A DNA stretch of 64,000 nucleotides, from positions 19,835 to 83,834 of the forward strand of contig LGRX02025955.1 in NCBI GenBank assembly GCA_001247695.2. Reading direction: 5' to 3'. The notes below the pieces were generated by a model. That model was not told where the DNA came from and made no database searches. It worked only from the letters and a program-made list of their open reading frames with translations. Position 1 is the first letter of the stretch. Every line of letters begins with the position of its first letter. Of the stretch, positions 33,876 to 44,134 are shown one piece after another. The position numbers and the translations under genes were made by a program. The DNA comes from Cymbomonas tetramitiformis (taxonomy: Eukaryota > Chlorophyta > Pyramimonadophyceae > Pyramimonadales > Pyramimonadaceae).

Positions 33876-34178
33876 TCACGCAAGCGCGAAAGCAGAGAGG
33901 AGAAGCGGCGGGATGAGGGCTGCAACACCACCAAACACCACCACGCAGTGGCCAAGGGGCACGCAGGGTGGAGGGAAGAGTGGAGGATGCCGCGGGGTGA
34001 GCTCGTAGTGGTCAAAGCTCATGTTGACGATGAGGGTGATGGACTTGACTTTGGTGTCTGGTGCATAAGCACCACCAGACACCACCAGATCGTAGCCAGG
34101 GGTAAGTCCACGTAGCCGAACCACCTGCAGCGCGGAGGCAACTGCAGAAATGCGCGAACGCTGATGATACGAAGCCAT
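33876..34178 (-). CDS. Hypothetical protein, 100 codons
   Basis: The ATG at 34178 sits in GCCATGG context. The protein, beginning MASYHQRSRISAVASALQ, has no motif that I recognise and ends in a hydrophobic stretch rich in valine, leucine and proline. It could be an exon of a longer gene, or chance. Confidence 0.2.
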   Translation of the reverse strand: MASYHQRSRISAVASALQVVRLRGLTPGYDLVVSGGAYAPDTKVKSITLIVNMSFDHYELTPRHPPLFPPPCVPLGHCVVVFGGVAALIPPLLLSAFALA

Positions 34179-34316
34179 GGCAGCTGCAAGCTGGAAAATC
34201 TGGAGCCCAAAACCTAGGGTTCCCAAACGAAAACGTAACTTTCGCTAAAAATAACCAAATCGAACGATGAAAAAGTCAAATTGGGGTAGATTTTGACGAG
34301 GAACACGGCGGTGAGG

Positions 34317-34553
34317 TCAAAAAAATCGTGCGGTAAGCCAATTCTCCGGCAGCAGAGGTGCTGCTGGCCAGAGTGTCGAAGGCGAAGATGTCGGAATAGA
34401 ACGTACTGAAGTTGTCCCTACAATTCTACGGCGTCCACGGGATGAAACAGGGGTACTCTGCGAACTCGAGGGCGATTGTGACGGGGCGGCGGCCTGTTGC
34501 GTGCGGGCAGCACGCAGAGCTGAACCAAGCCATTCACGTCGGGTAGAGGCCAT
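34317..34553 (-). CDS. Hypothetical short protein, possible gag N-terminus
   Basis: A 78-codon frame starts MASTRREWLGSALRAARTQQ. Its basic, serine- and proline-rich start loosely resembles the gag-like proteins of the left array (MASRRRSLATIFDSAAARNS). Just upstream of it lie short repeats of GATGTCGGG. This is weak evidence. Confidence 0.2.
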   Translation of the reverse strand: MASTRREWLGSALRAARTQQAAAPSQSPSSSQSTPVSSRGRRRIVGTTSVRSIPTSSPSTLWPAAPLLPENWLTARFF

Positions 34554-35453
34554 TGTGGGGATAAAATAACGTTTGTCCAGCGGTAAATTGGAGCACACCG
34601 GGTGTGCGGCAAAAAAAAACGGTGGCAGATGTCGAATAGATGTCGGGAGGCGGCTTAATGTTGTGTCGGCCGGTGCTGATGTAAGGCGGTACGGCGCTGA
34701 TGTCGGGATGTCGGGAGATGTCGAATAGATGTCGGGTAGAATCACGGGGCGTGAAGCGATCTTGTCAACGAGTCAACGAGGCACGTAAGAATAAGCGTGT
34801 AACACTTAAAGGGCGAATTGATATACTGCTCATACTGATCCTGTTTTCAGGTTGGTGTCGCATACGTTTTGGGGCATATCTCGCGTTCTACTTATCCATT
34901 CGTGCCCCTACTTCGCGTGCCTAACAAAGCACACACGCAACTATCTACTCCACATCACGGCTTACACCTAGAGCACGCGAGCATACATGTATGCCGCTAG
35001 GTTGGAGTGCATGCACGCATTCCTCCTACCCGCGCTTTGTCACCGGGTAGGCCTACGTAGCATATAAAGCACCATATACATCATGAACTATGCATGGTTA
35101 CACGCATATGCTCTGCTAATATATATGCAATATTCATATCATTAGTAGAGGACTAGAGGTGCGTTTGCAGTTGTTTTGACCTCCGTGTGTACATCGTGTT
35201 ACAATCAGACAGGGGGGCTCGACCGACGATCAAGAACCCCCCAGGCAGATATATCGATGTGTGGTCGACTCAAGGATGATGAATCGAAGACGACGATGAG
35301 CCAGGGTAACTAAAAGATGAGAGCATGCGACTTACCCGCAGCACAATTGCGGCTGTACGACTTAGGGTTTTGCATACTGAAAGTGAGAACTGTGACACGG
35401 GATAGATACTACTTTATTTCTCCGTCTGTCGTGCGGTTCCAAGAACTTGAAAA

Positions 35454-38400
35454 ATGACTCAAGGTACCAGGACCCCGGGAAATGCGTTGGCCCGTAGAAC
35501 ACGCAGTGAAGTCGCTGAAAACGCCGGGGTTGTTGCAGCACAAAACACCGAGATCCAGATCGGAACGAGAATATTCAAACCAGGCCGTGGCAACTCCGGG
35601 GGTCACAAAGGACAAGTGCAGTCGATAAAGAAGGGCGTGACGGTTTATCATTTATTGTACGAAGATGGTGATGAGGAAGACCTGGATGCCTCGCAGCTAC
35701 TGCACGTCTTATTTCAGTGTTGTCCTGACGATCCTGATAGCTACACGGAAACTTTCTTTGAAGCGGTTAGGACACCTACTATCGGCGACAAAATTTCAAA
35801 GCGATTCGGAGCCATTTATTCGAGGGGTGCTATTACTTCGAGTTATGTGGAAGCAGAGGTCTTCTGGGTGAGATGGAATGATAAAAAACTCGAGGACTTC
35901 GACCGGGAGACTATTCAGCAATATTTACTCCCCACAGATTCACGTGGAATATTGGTCGAGATCATCGATATGGACGAGGTCGCTGGCACATGTTCCTGTA
36001 GGTGGAAAGGGAAAAGCGGCATCACAATTGAGAAAACTGACTCCTTACCGCCAGCGATTCTTTTCGAGTTTCAGCAAAAGCGACAGCGTGAAGCACAGGC
36101 AGGCACTAGGTATCCTCCTCACCCACACCTTGCTTCACAGAAATCCGCTTGGAGATCTGGAAAGCACACGGCGTACTTATCTCAACCCGAACCGAAGCAC
36201 ACGGCTCGCTTGGTGCCTGATGCGCAGCAGGACAAAGAAGAACGCAGAGGGTGGACTCCAACACCTCCTAGTGTTGATTTTATTGTAACTCCTACGTATG
36301 TTCCTGGCACTCTTTATCGCACTGAATCTGGTGAACCAGGGTTTATCCATCTCTTAGGCACAGACGCTTCCCCTATCGAGTTCGAAAAGCTATATATCCC
36401 GAGGAGCATTTATGAGAGTATTGCTGCTCAAGCGACCATATATGCCAAACAGACTATCAAGAAAAAACTGGACGCTCGCTTGAAAATAACTGCAGTCGAG
36501 TTTTGCTTTTTGAATATTGACCCTACCGCAGATAGCTTCGGGAGACGAGACCATACCGTGAAGTGGGCAAGTATCAGTGATGAGGAAAAAGATGAGCTCA
36601 TCGCCTTTTGGCGCTCAAAACTAGATGAACCTGACGTCAAGTTTCTACCTGAGCATATAATTGCGTGGCGTATGTGCACTTTAGTTGCGTATGGTTTACA
36701 CGGAATTAAATACGACATTAGGCACTGCTGGTCGAATAGTCTCTTGTACCAGATTCCTATTCTAAAAGGCTTCATAACGCGCGACCTTTTCAAGTGCATT
36801 CAAACTTACGTGCACTTTGAGGATAACGAGCAAAATGCGGTCGATGTGTCTGATTGTAGTTTCAAGTATAGGAGAATTTGCCAGCAGTTGAAGGTATTCC
36901 TTCAACAGAATAAGCAGCTATCTCAAGATTATGACATTGACGAAGGCACCCTTGATACGTCTAGTAGGAAGGTGCGAAATTCGACACGCAAACGCCACAA
37001 ACCCAGCGAGAACATGGGAGTTACGATCAATAAGCTGTGTGATAAATCAGGATATTGCTGGAACTGGGAGGAAGAGCATACCGAGGGTGACGATTCTACT
37101 GCTGGTATTTGGAGGCGGCTAGCGCAACCTGCTATTGACCAGGGTTACAGAGGCTTGATTGGTACTGTAGACTCTCGTTTTCTTGGCCTTGAGATCGTTG
37201 AGACTTTGAAAGACCTGGCTGACTTTAGGACCTGCTCAACCTTAGATTCGAAACGCGCTGGAATGCCCTCTGCGGAAATTACAGCTCTTGACAACGATCT
37301 TACGTGGGGTGAGTACTCTTTTCTTTATCGGAACGGTATGGAGATAGCATGCTGGGCTGACCACAATGTGGTGCACGTTTTGCAAAATGCTTTTCCGCCG
37401 GGTTGGCGCGGGCATGTTATTCGCACGGATATGCAGCAAAAGTCCTCACAGGTTTGGATGGAGGTGCCGTATTCCGTGCAACACTATAACCAGGAAATGG
37501 CGGGCACTGATACTAACAACCAGCGTATGAAAAATAATAGTTCAACAAAGGGGCGAAAGTATGTAAGACATCCCACGAAAATGGTCTTATATGCTTTGAA
37601 CATGAACAGCAACGCTGGTCACCTGCAGTATCAAGATGAGCACTGCGGTGAAGCCTGCTCGTCTGCTTTCCCAAAGTCCGACTATTTGGCGGCTGTGGTT
37701 TTGGCGTACATAAAAGAGCTTAATGCGTCTGGAGTGCCCCTGAGGACGTATGGTAAACAGGATCTTGAGGAAGATGTTGAAGTCAGTGAGTCTGATGACG
37801 AGGCGGAGGAAGATGTTGAAGTCAGTGTAGAGTCCGAGGACGAGGATGAGGAAGTAGAGGCAGGCGGTAGTGAGGGCTTGCTTACACCGCCTGCGCGAAC
37901 ACCCCGGAGACGCCGGTGTGCCGACAACGAGTCAACTGGGGTGCCTTGTGTCTGCGTGTATTGTAACCAGGACTTGTTCAACGGCACAGTGAACTCCAAG
38001 ACCTGCTCAATGTGTGGCACATGCCGGCACGATGTTTGTGCAGGCCAACCTGAGTGCCCGCGTTGTTTCCTGAGATCTGATACCAATCCTATTCCATTAT
38101 CTGGTCAAGGCAATGCCCACGTGGTCGGTCCAGTTGTTGAAGAGGTGGGGGCAGCCCGGCCAACGAAGAAGCGCAAGCCAACGGCAGGCACTATTTCAGA
38201 ACCACGTGCGCAACAGAGTATTGCAGGTCACTTTCTTCAAAGGGTAGAAACCCGAGGCGGGCGTGACTGTGTGGTTTGCAAAAAGTTGTTGAACAAGCGG
38301 GTGCAGTGCCAGTGGTTTTGCATGAAATGCAAACAGGTCAACAAAGCAGAACGAACTTGGGGGAGCACGATGCACGAGCAGTGCTTTGCCAAGCATAAAG

Positions 38401-38717
38401 TGCACGCAGAGCTCTACGAAGGCAACACACAGACACGGTCGAGTGCCGCTGGAGCTGGAAGTAGTGCAAGTGCAGCGCAAGTGGTGCAGATATCTGAATC
38501 CGGAAAGATTTGGCAAGTAGGTGAACATAAGCTAGAGAAAGTGATAGAAAAAACATGCCGTGATTGTGTGAACTGTGCCAAAAGGAAGCAGGTTCAGACT
38601 GCTTGTTTGAAGTGTAGAGAAGTGAATCCGGACACTCGTAGCACGCTATGGTACATGTGTGCTGAGTGTTTCCCTATTCTGCACTACGATGCGATAGCAA
38701 AGGTATTGAGCGGATAA
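35454..38717 (+). CDS. piggyBac transposase with Tudor-like and zinc-binding domains
   Basis: One uninterrupted frame of 1,087 codons starts at ATG 35454. Residues ~38-85 (YEDGDEEDLDASQLL) and ~105-155 look like two Tudor-like modules. The DDE domain spans ~300-800: the first aspartate is in DYDIDEGTL, the second in GTVDSRFLG (piggyBac VDRFF position), and the third in YNQEMAGTDTNNQRM (piggyBac MGGVD position), so the DDD triad is present. The C-terminus has an acidic segment (~770-810) and three Cys-rich zinc modules (CVCVYCNQDL..., CVVCKKLL..., CRDCVNCAKR...). It would cut and paste at TTAA in the nucleus. The Tudor-like part may read chromatin; that is inference. No frameshift or stop is present. 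Confidence 0.9.
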   Translation: MTQGTRTPGNALARRTRSEVAENAGVVAAQNTEIQIGTRIFKPGRGNSGGHKGQVQSIKKGVTVYHLLYEDGDEEDLDASQLLHVLFQCCPDDPDSYTETFFEAVRTPTIGDKISKRFGAIYSRGAITSSYVEAEVFWVRWNDKKLEDFDRETIQQYLLPTDSRGILVEIIDMDEVAGTCSCRWKGKSGITIEKTDSLPPAILFEFQQKRQREAQAGTRYPPHPHLASQKSAWRSGKHTAYLSQPEPKHTARLVPDAQQDKEERRGWTPTPPSVDFIVTPTYVPGTLYRTESGEPGFIHLLGTDASPIEFEKLYIPRSIYESIAAQATIYAKQTIKKKLDARLKITAVEFCFLNIDPTADSFGRRDHTVKWASISDEEKDELIAFWRSKLDEPDVKFLPEHIIAWRMCTLVAYGLHGIKYDIRHCWSNSLLYQIPILKGFITRDLFKCIQTYVHFEDNEQNAVDVSDCSFKYRRICQQLKVFLQQNKQLSQDYDIDEGTLDTSSRKVRNSTRKRHKPSENMGVTINKLCDKSGYCWNWEEEHTEGDDSTAGIWRRLAQPAIDQGYRGLIGTVDSRFLGLEIVETLKDLADFRTCSTLDSKRAGMPSAEITALDNDLTWGEYSFLYRNGMEIACWADHNVVHVLQNAFPPGWRGHVIRTDMQQKSSQVWMEVPYSVQHYNQEMAGTDTNNQRMKNNSSTKGRKYVRHPTKMVLYALNMNSNAGHLQYQDEHCGEACSSAFPKSDYLAAVVLAYIKELNASGVPLRTYGKQDLEEDVEVSESDDEAEEDVEVSVESEDEDEEVEAGGSEGLLTPPARTPRRRRCADNESTGVPCVCVYCNQDLFNGTVNSKTCSMCGTCRHDVCAGQPECPRCFLRSDTNPIPLSGQGNAHVVGPVVEEVGAARPTKKRKPTAGTISEPRAQQSIAGHFLQRVETRGGRDCVVCKKLLNKRVQCQWFCMKCKQVNKAERTWGSTMHEQCFAKHKVHAELYEGNTQTRSSAAGAGSSASAAQVVQISESGKIWQVGEHKLEKVIEKTCRDCVNCAKRKQVQTACLKCREVNPDTRSTLWYMCAECFPILHYDAIAKVLSG

Positions 38718-38739
38718 TAATAATTGGAAGGTTTATGCA

Positions 38740-38985
38740 TATATGTTAGAATGTTACTCTGCACACATATGAATTTTACTCTGCACATATATGAATGTTA
38801 CTCTGCACATATATGCATGCATGTTATATGTTACTCTGCACATATATATGCATGTTATATGTTACTCTACACATATATATGCATGTTATATGTTACTCTG
38901 CACATATATGAATGTTACTCTGCACATATATGAATGTTACTCTGCACATATATGCATTACTCTGCACATATATGAATGTTACGCT
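38740..38985. repeat. Minisatellite of ACTCTGCACATATATG units
   Basis: About ten units of 19-40 bp with core TGTTACTCTGCACATATATG follow the transposase stop at once. They could form part of the 3' UTR. Confidence 0.9.
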
Positions 38986-39114
38986 GGGTGTATCCCTTGT
39001 TGCACCCTTTCGCATGTCGTAAAAAAAGGTGCAACGGATAAATCATAATACGTATCGATGATTTATCGGATCGTCAACCGCATAAAAATTGGCAACTTAT
39101 TGTGACTACTCCAC

Positions 39115-40975
39115 GCACTATCTACGCACATAGAATGAGCCACGACTCCCACCAATCAACCCACGACATGTAGCCTCGATCCCAAGCATCGCAAGGGGTG
39201 GCAAATGCCATCTATCCACGCACATAGAATGAGCCACGATACGCATCATGCGCCCACTAAATACGCCGAGCCATGGGTCGTGATTCGATATTAGGGTTGA
39301 CGTGTGGCTCAATGCTGCCCGCTGCTGCACTCCCGCCAATCAACCCACGACGACCATGTAACCTCGATCCCAAGCATCACGAGGGGTGGCAAATGCCATC
39401 ACAATATCCACGCACATAGAATGAGCCACGATACGCATCATTCGGCCACCAACACGCCGAGCAATGAGTCATGATTCGATATTCGGGTTGACGTGTGGCT
39501 CTGCGTCGCGCGCTGCTGCACTCCCGCCAATCAACCCACGACCATGTAGCCTCGATCCCAAGCATCGAAAGGGGTGGCAAATACCATCGCGGTATCCACG
39601 CACATAGAATGAGCCACGATACGCATCATTCGTGAATACGTGCGTGAGATATTCGGGTTGTTGAGTGGCTCTGCGTTGCGCGCTGCTGCACTCCCACCAA
39701 TCAACCCACGACCATGTAGCCTCGATCCCAAGCATCGCAAGGGGTGGCAAATGCCATCACGATATCCACGCACATAGAATGAGCCACGATACGCATCATG
39801 CGCCCACTAAATACGCCGAGCCATGGGTCATGATTCGATATTCGGGTTGACGTGTGGCTCAATGCTGCCCGCTGCTGCACTCCCGCCAATCAACCCACGA
39901 CCATGTAACCTCGATCCCCGAAGCATCGCAAGGGGTGGCAAATGCCATCACAATATCCACGCACATAGAATGAGCCACGATACGCATCATTCGGCCACCA
40001 ATACGCCGACCGATGAGTCGTGACTTGATATTCGGGTTGTTGAGTGGCTCTGCGTTGCGCGCTGCTGCACTCCCACCAATCAACCCACGACCATGTAGCC
40101 TCGATCCCAAGCATCGCAAGGGGTGGCAAATGCCATCGCGATATCCACGCACATAGAATGAGCCACGATACGCATCATGCGCCCACTAAATACGCCGAGC
40201 CATGGGTCATGATTCGATATTCGGGTTGACGTGTGGCTCAATGCTGCCCGCTGCTGCACTCCCGCCAATCAACCCACGACCATGTAACCTCGATCCCAAG
40301 CATCGCAAGGGGTGGCAAATGCCATCACAATATCCACGCACATAGAATGAGCCACGATACGCATCATTCGGCCACTGAATACGCCGAGCAATGAGTCATG
40401 ATTCGATATTAGGGTTGACGTGTGGCTCTGCGTTGCGCGCTGCTGCACTCCCGCCAATCAACCCACGACCATGTAGCCTCGATCCCAAGCATCGAAAGGG
40501 GTGGCAAATACCATCGCGGTATCCACGCACATAGAATGAGCCACGATACGCATCATTCGGCCACTAAATACGCCGTGCCATGGGTCATGACTCAATATTA
40601 GGGCTGACGTGTGGCTCAGCGCTGCCCGCTGCTGCACTCCCGCCAATCAACCCACGACCATGTAGCCTCGATCCCAAGCATCACGAGGGATCGCAAATGT
40701 CGTCGCACTATCCACGCACATAGAATGAGCCACGATACGCATCATTCGGCCACTGAATACGCCGTGCCATGGGTCATGACTCAATATTAGGGTTGACGTG
40801 TGGCTCAGCGCTGCCCGCTGCTGCACTCCCGCCAATCAACCCATGACCATGTAGCCTCGATCCCAAGCATCACGAGGGATCGCAAATGTCGTCGCGCTAT
40901 CCACGCACATAGAATGAACCACGATACGCATCATTCGGCCACCAATACGCCAAGCATCGAGTCATGATAAGAATT
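39115..40975. repeat. 189-bp satellite, about ten copies, inside the piggyBac element
   Basis: The phrase CCACGCACATAGAATGAGCC recurs about every 189 bp (near 39212, 39403, 39594, 39769, 39957, 40146, 40335, 40524, 40713 and 40901). The first and third intervals differ, with two shorter or variant copies at 39112-39300 and 39590-39760. The rest of the interior, 40976-41150, has no feature that I recognise. Confidence 0.92.
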
Positions 40976-41776
40976 GTCCCTGAACAGCTGCAGGGGACAT
41001 TTTCGGGCATGTGCCACGAGCATGCTACCATTATTGGTTTCATGCGACATGTGCCCAAGTATGGATTATGAGGTATACTAACGAAAAATATCATAATTTG
41101 CTACATTTGAAGACCATCGGGGCATTTTGCACTCAACACACTATTATCGTCTACCAGCAGGCCACCCCTGCACTTTCCAGTAAGTTTTTTGCTCAATATA
41201 TTGAGTTTGGTGGCCTTTACGGGGTTGGGGGACCTTGCTCAAGTCACAAATATGGATACCAATACTTCATACATCTCAAGTAGGTGACTAACGTAGAAGT
41301 TATGGCACTTTCCGCGCTCATACTGATCCTATACTGCAAAATCTGAATTCGCCCTTTAAGCTTTACCATAACCTGATAATAATAATAATAAAACATTTAC
41401 GCTAGCGGAAGGGACAAAGTCCTGAGAGTGCGGTAACCCTGCAAAGCAGGCTAGTGAAAACACTAGGGGCTACTCCCTCTACTATAGCGCGCCCACAAAG
41501 GGGCTCAACCCACTTTTCAGCAGGGTGACATCTAGAGAAAAGCTAGGTGCTAAGCAAAAAACTCTAGAAGGTGGAGAAGCAGCCATGGCCGGGTGGTGGA
41601 GGGGTGGCTGAATCTGAGCGGTGGGGAGGGAAGTCGAAGAATTAAGGGGGTATTTGGAGACGTTGAGGAAGGGGGTCAAGGTGGGCGGGGAGAGGGGGTG
41701 GTGGGGGAGGGGAGGGGGGGGAGGGCCCCTCCCCTAGGGGACGGGGAACCACCTTATATTGCAAGACTTTTGAAAA

Positions 41777-44134
41777 TTACTGCAAAAGAGTTTGAAGAAA
41801 GTCGTTTGATTGCTGCACAGCTTCTGTTTCTGTCATGGTCTCACTGCTCGAGATGTCAACTGTATGCGGGTCAGTGTTTAAGGTGGTGGGGGTGTTTAAC
41901 AGAAACACGTCTCGCCTATTTCTGGTGTGTTGCCTACAGATTCTTGAAAGTTTTTTAAGGAGAGGTTTAATCTTGCCACGGGGAACACCTATCGTGTTGA
42001 GGACAGTACCGAAAAGAGGAGGGAGGTACCCCATGAGTGTAAGTGCTTTGGGCCATTTCACGGTGCTAATGAAGGGCTTAGAAGCTACGTTGGTGATTGT
42101 CGTGTCATGGTGACCGCCATAATAATGCTCAGCACCATTCTGATGATAGGGGGGGTCTTGAGTGGGCCATGGGCACAACGAAGAAGGGAGTACGTTGTCC
42201 CTTTCGTTCAGAACTTCATTCCAAATATCAGGGCTAACTCCGGTGTATTCTAGTCTCCTCTCCGTGACTCTGGACTTAGGAAGGACATTGAGGAACCATC
42301 TAGCAATCTTTTTCTGTGTAGGCCTCCAGTCAAAGGCTGGTTGAGTATCGCTGGGTGCACTGTCTATAGCTATGATAACGACATCCGAGAAATCATCCTT
42401 ATAGCATCCGCCACCTGGGAGAACGTAGGGGTCATCACCCGTCCAATAACCATGTGGGATAAATGGAATAGTGTTATGCGGGAATCTGAAAACAAGTTTA
42501 AATCCTTTATCAAACCATCTTTTTTGGTTTTTGGGAGACAGTGGAAGAATCCATGTTCCTGAAAATCCGGGTACAGTGTTGGCCGCTTTATGTCCCATTT
42601 CCAAGGTAGTCATAACCGCCGAAGATTTGCCCTTATCCTTTCCATCAAAGGGGGGATTTCCGTAAACTATTCTGCCAATGCCTGTTAACGGGTCCACGTA
42701 GGCATCCCAAGCGAGGCCATCAAAACCGATTTTCCCATGATAACAGAAGGGCCTGAGGGCTTTTTTCATTCTAGTGGTGGGTATGCATCTTCTCGAGTAA
42801 ATTCTAGGGTGGGCATTTAGTGGGTTGGAGAAAAGTTCACAGCCGTTTTTGTCAAGGTTTCTGTCATCCACCAAAATATCTAAGAGGCTTCTTCTTATTG
42901 CATAGCAGTTTTTAGGGTCTCCCGATTCAAACTTACATGCATTGAGGGCTTCATGGATATCGTGTGCCCTATTCGAGTACTCCGCAAGTGAGCATGGGAC
43001 TGCTTTGTTGGAAAGGCGGTGCCAAGCCAAAAGTTTCCAAAACTCTTTCTTTTGAACATATTGAAGTTCGGGATATTTAATTGTTCCCTTAACATGGTCC
43101 ACTTCAGGCTTTGCGGTCACAGCAATGGTATTCTTTTTTGAACTTGATGGACGGTACATGCTAGCTTCCGGGAGAGCGTGTAAGTATAATTCCTCATTCA
43201 TTTCCTGTCTTAGGTCAGCAAGTGGGAAAAGTTTCGATGGTTGTGTTCTGATGTATGTGGTACCCTTTCCAGGGTTTAGTAGTTTAGGTTTTTCTGAGAT
43301 TTCTTCAGCGATGATTTTCCTTAGTTCGATATCTTGGGTTGTTCTAAGATTATATAAACTATCATTATGCCCTGGGCATTCAAGTTGGATGTGTTCGAAG
43401 GTGCATTTTGTATTCTGTTGGCAGTAGGGGCAGTTTTCGGACCCGATTTTCCCCAGTTTAAATAAGCGTGCAGGAGAGGCTTGAAGACCCAGGAGTTCTC
43501 TACTTCTAGAAGCGGTGAAAGCTTTAGGCGTCATTTTGGAAATATCTTTGGTGGGGGCGGTGTTATTCTCGTTGAGCATTCTCAGATGCTTCCCTTGGGA
43601 CTGTAGGGTTCTCCAATTATGATAGTGTGAGAGTCGCTGAATTCTTCTGATGTGACTACGTATATCGCCTAAAATAGGGACCTCAAAAAAGAATAATGAG
43701 AAGGGTAGTTCCTCGGCAGGGTCGTAGCGGGAAATGTCAAAACAGCCCCCTCTGAATGAGGCTCTTTTAGCAGTACGGTCCACTCTGTCGTGGACTTTGT
43801 CATTATTGTGACCCCTGATCCATTTAAGGATGATTTTACTGTGGTCTCCTTCACTGTAGAAGCCAAGTTCTTCTAGCAGTAGGCGAACAGCCTGCACATC
43901 TCTGCGATTAGCTTCACGTAGTTTGTCCCGAGCACTCATGGACCTGCCATCCTTTGTTACCGCAGATATTGCTGCCATAGAGTCAATGGCATGTACCATT
44001 GGAGTAATAGATTTGAGGAGTTTCTCTTTTTGTTCTGTGAGTAGAAATCGCAGTCCCGCAATTTCAGCAGATGTGCTACTCGGGTTTTGGATATCCTCCT
44101 TGATAAGGAGCCCCTGTGCGGAGAAAGTTCTTGA
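41777..44134 (-). CDS. LINE ORF2, part 2: RNase H end, zinc finger, Dam-like N6-adenine methyltransferase
   Basis: This continues ORF2 in the shifted frame. It supplies the RNase H residues AEIAG (glutamate), AIDSMAAIS (aspartate) and RGHNNDKVHDRVD. A CCHC finger follows (CPYCQQ...FEHIQLEC, near 43380-43440). Near 42640-42840 the order NPLNAHPRIYSRR, FDGLAWDAY, VYGNPPFDG, TWILPL, RWFD matches the layout of phage Dam-type N6-adenine methyltransferases, with NPPF as catalytic motif IV. A ~230-residue C-terminal region ends the frame and is conserved in the truncated copy at 32156-32862. Methyltransferase activity is inferred from the motif order; the SAM-binding motif is not certain. Confidence 0.75.
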   Translation of the reverse strand, partial: SRTFSAQGLLIKEDIQNPSSTSAEIAGLRFLLTEQKEKLLKSITPMVHAIDSMAAISAVTKDGRSMSARDKLREANRRDVQAVRLLLEELGFYSEGDHSKIILKWIRGHNNDKVHDRVDRTAKRASFRGGCFDISRYDPAEELPFSLFFFEVPILGDIRSHIRRIQRLSHYHNWRTLQSQGKHLRMLNENNTAPTKDISKMTPKAFTASRSRELLGLQASPARLFKLGKIGSENCPYCQQNTKCTFEHIQLECPGHNDSLYNLRTTQDIELRKIIAEEISEKPKLLNPGKGTTYIRTQPSKLFPLADLRQEMNEELYLHALPEASMYRPSSSKKNTIAVTAKPEVDHVKGTIKYPELQYVQKKEFWKLLAWHRLSNKAVPCSLAEYSNRAHDIHEALNACKFESGDPKNCYAIRRSLLDILVDDRNLDKNGCELFSNPLNAHPRIYSRRCIPTTRMKKALRPFCYHGKIGFDGLAWDAYVDPLTGIGRIVYGNPPFDGKDKGKSSAVMTTLEMGHKAANTVPGFSGTWILPLSPKNQKRWFDKGFKLVFRFPHNTIPFIPHGYWTGDDPYVLPGGGCYKDDFSDVVIIAIDSAPSDTQPAFDWRPTQKKIARWFLNVLPKSRVTERRLEYTGVSPDIWNEVLNERDNVLPSSLCPWPTQDPPYHQNGAEHYYGGHHDTTITNVASKPFISTVKWPKALTLMGYLPPLFGTVLNTIGVPRGKIKPLLKKLSRICRQHTRNRRDVFLLNTPTTLNTDPHTVDISSSETMTETEAVQQSNDFLQTLLQ

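Larger units (their letters stand above)
34810..41355 (+). mobile_element. Complete piggyBac-superfamily element
   Basis: TTAA at 34806-34809 and 41356-41359 flanks termini AGGGCGAATT / AATTCGCCCT. A subterminal motif, CTCATACTGATCCT, occurs at both ends in the same orientation, next to TATACTGC. TTAA duplication is the hallmark of piggyBac. The transposase frame, a short minisatellite and a 189-bp satellite all lie inside. The left 640 bp (34810-35453) is noncoding. With an open transposase and both ends present, the element could be autonomous. Confidence 0.8.
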
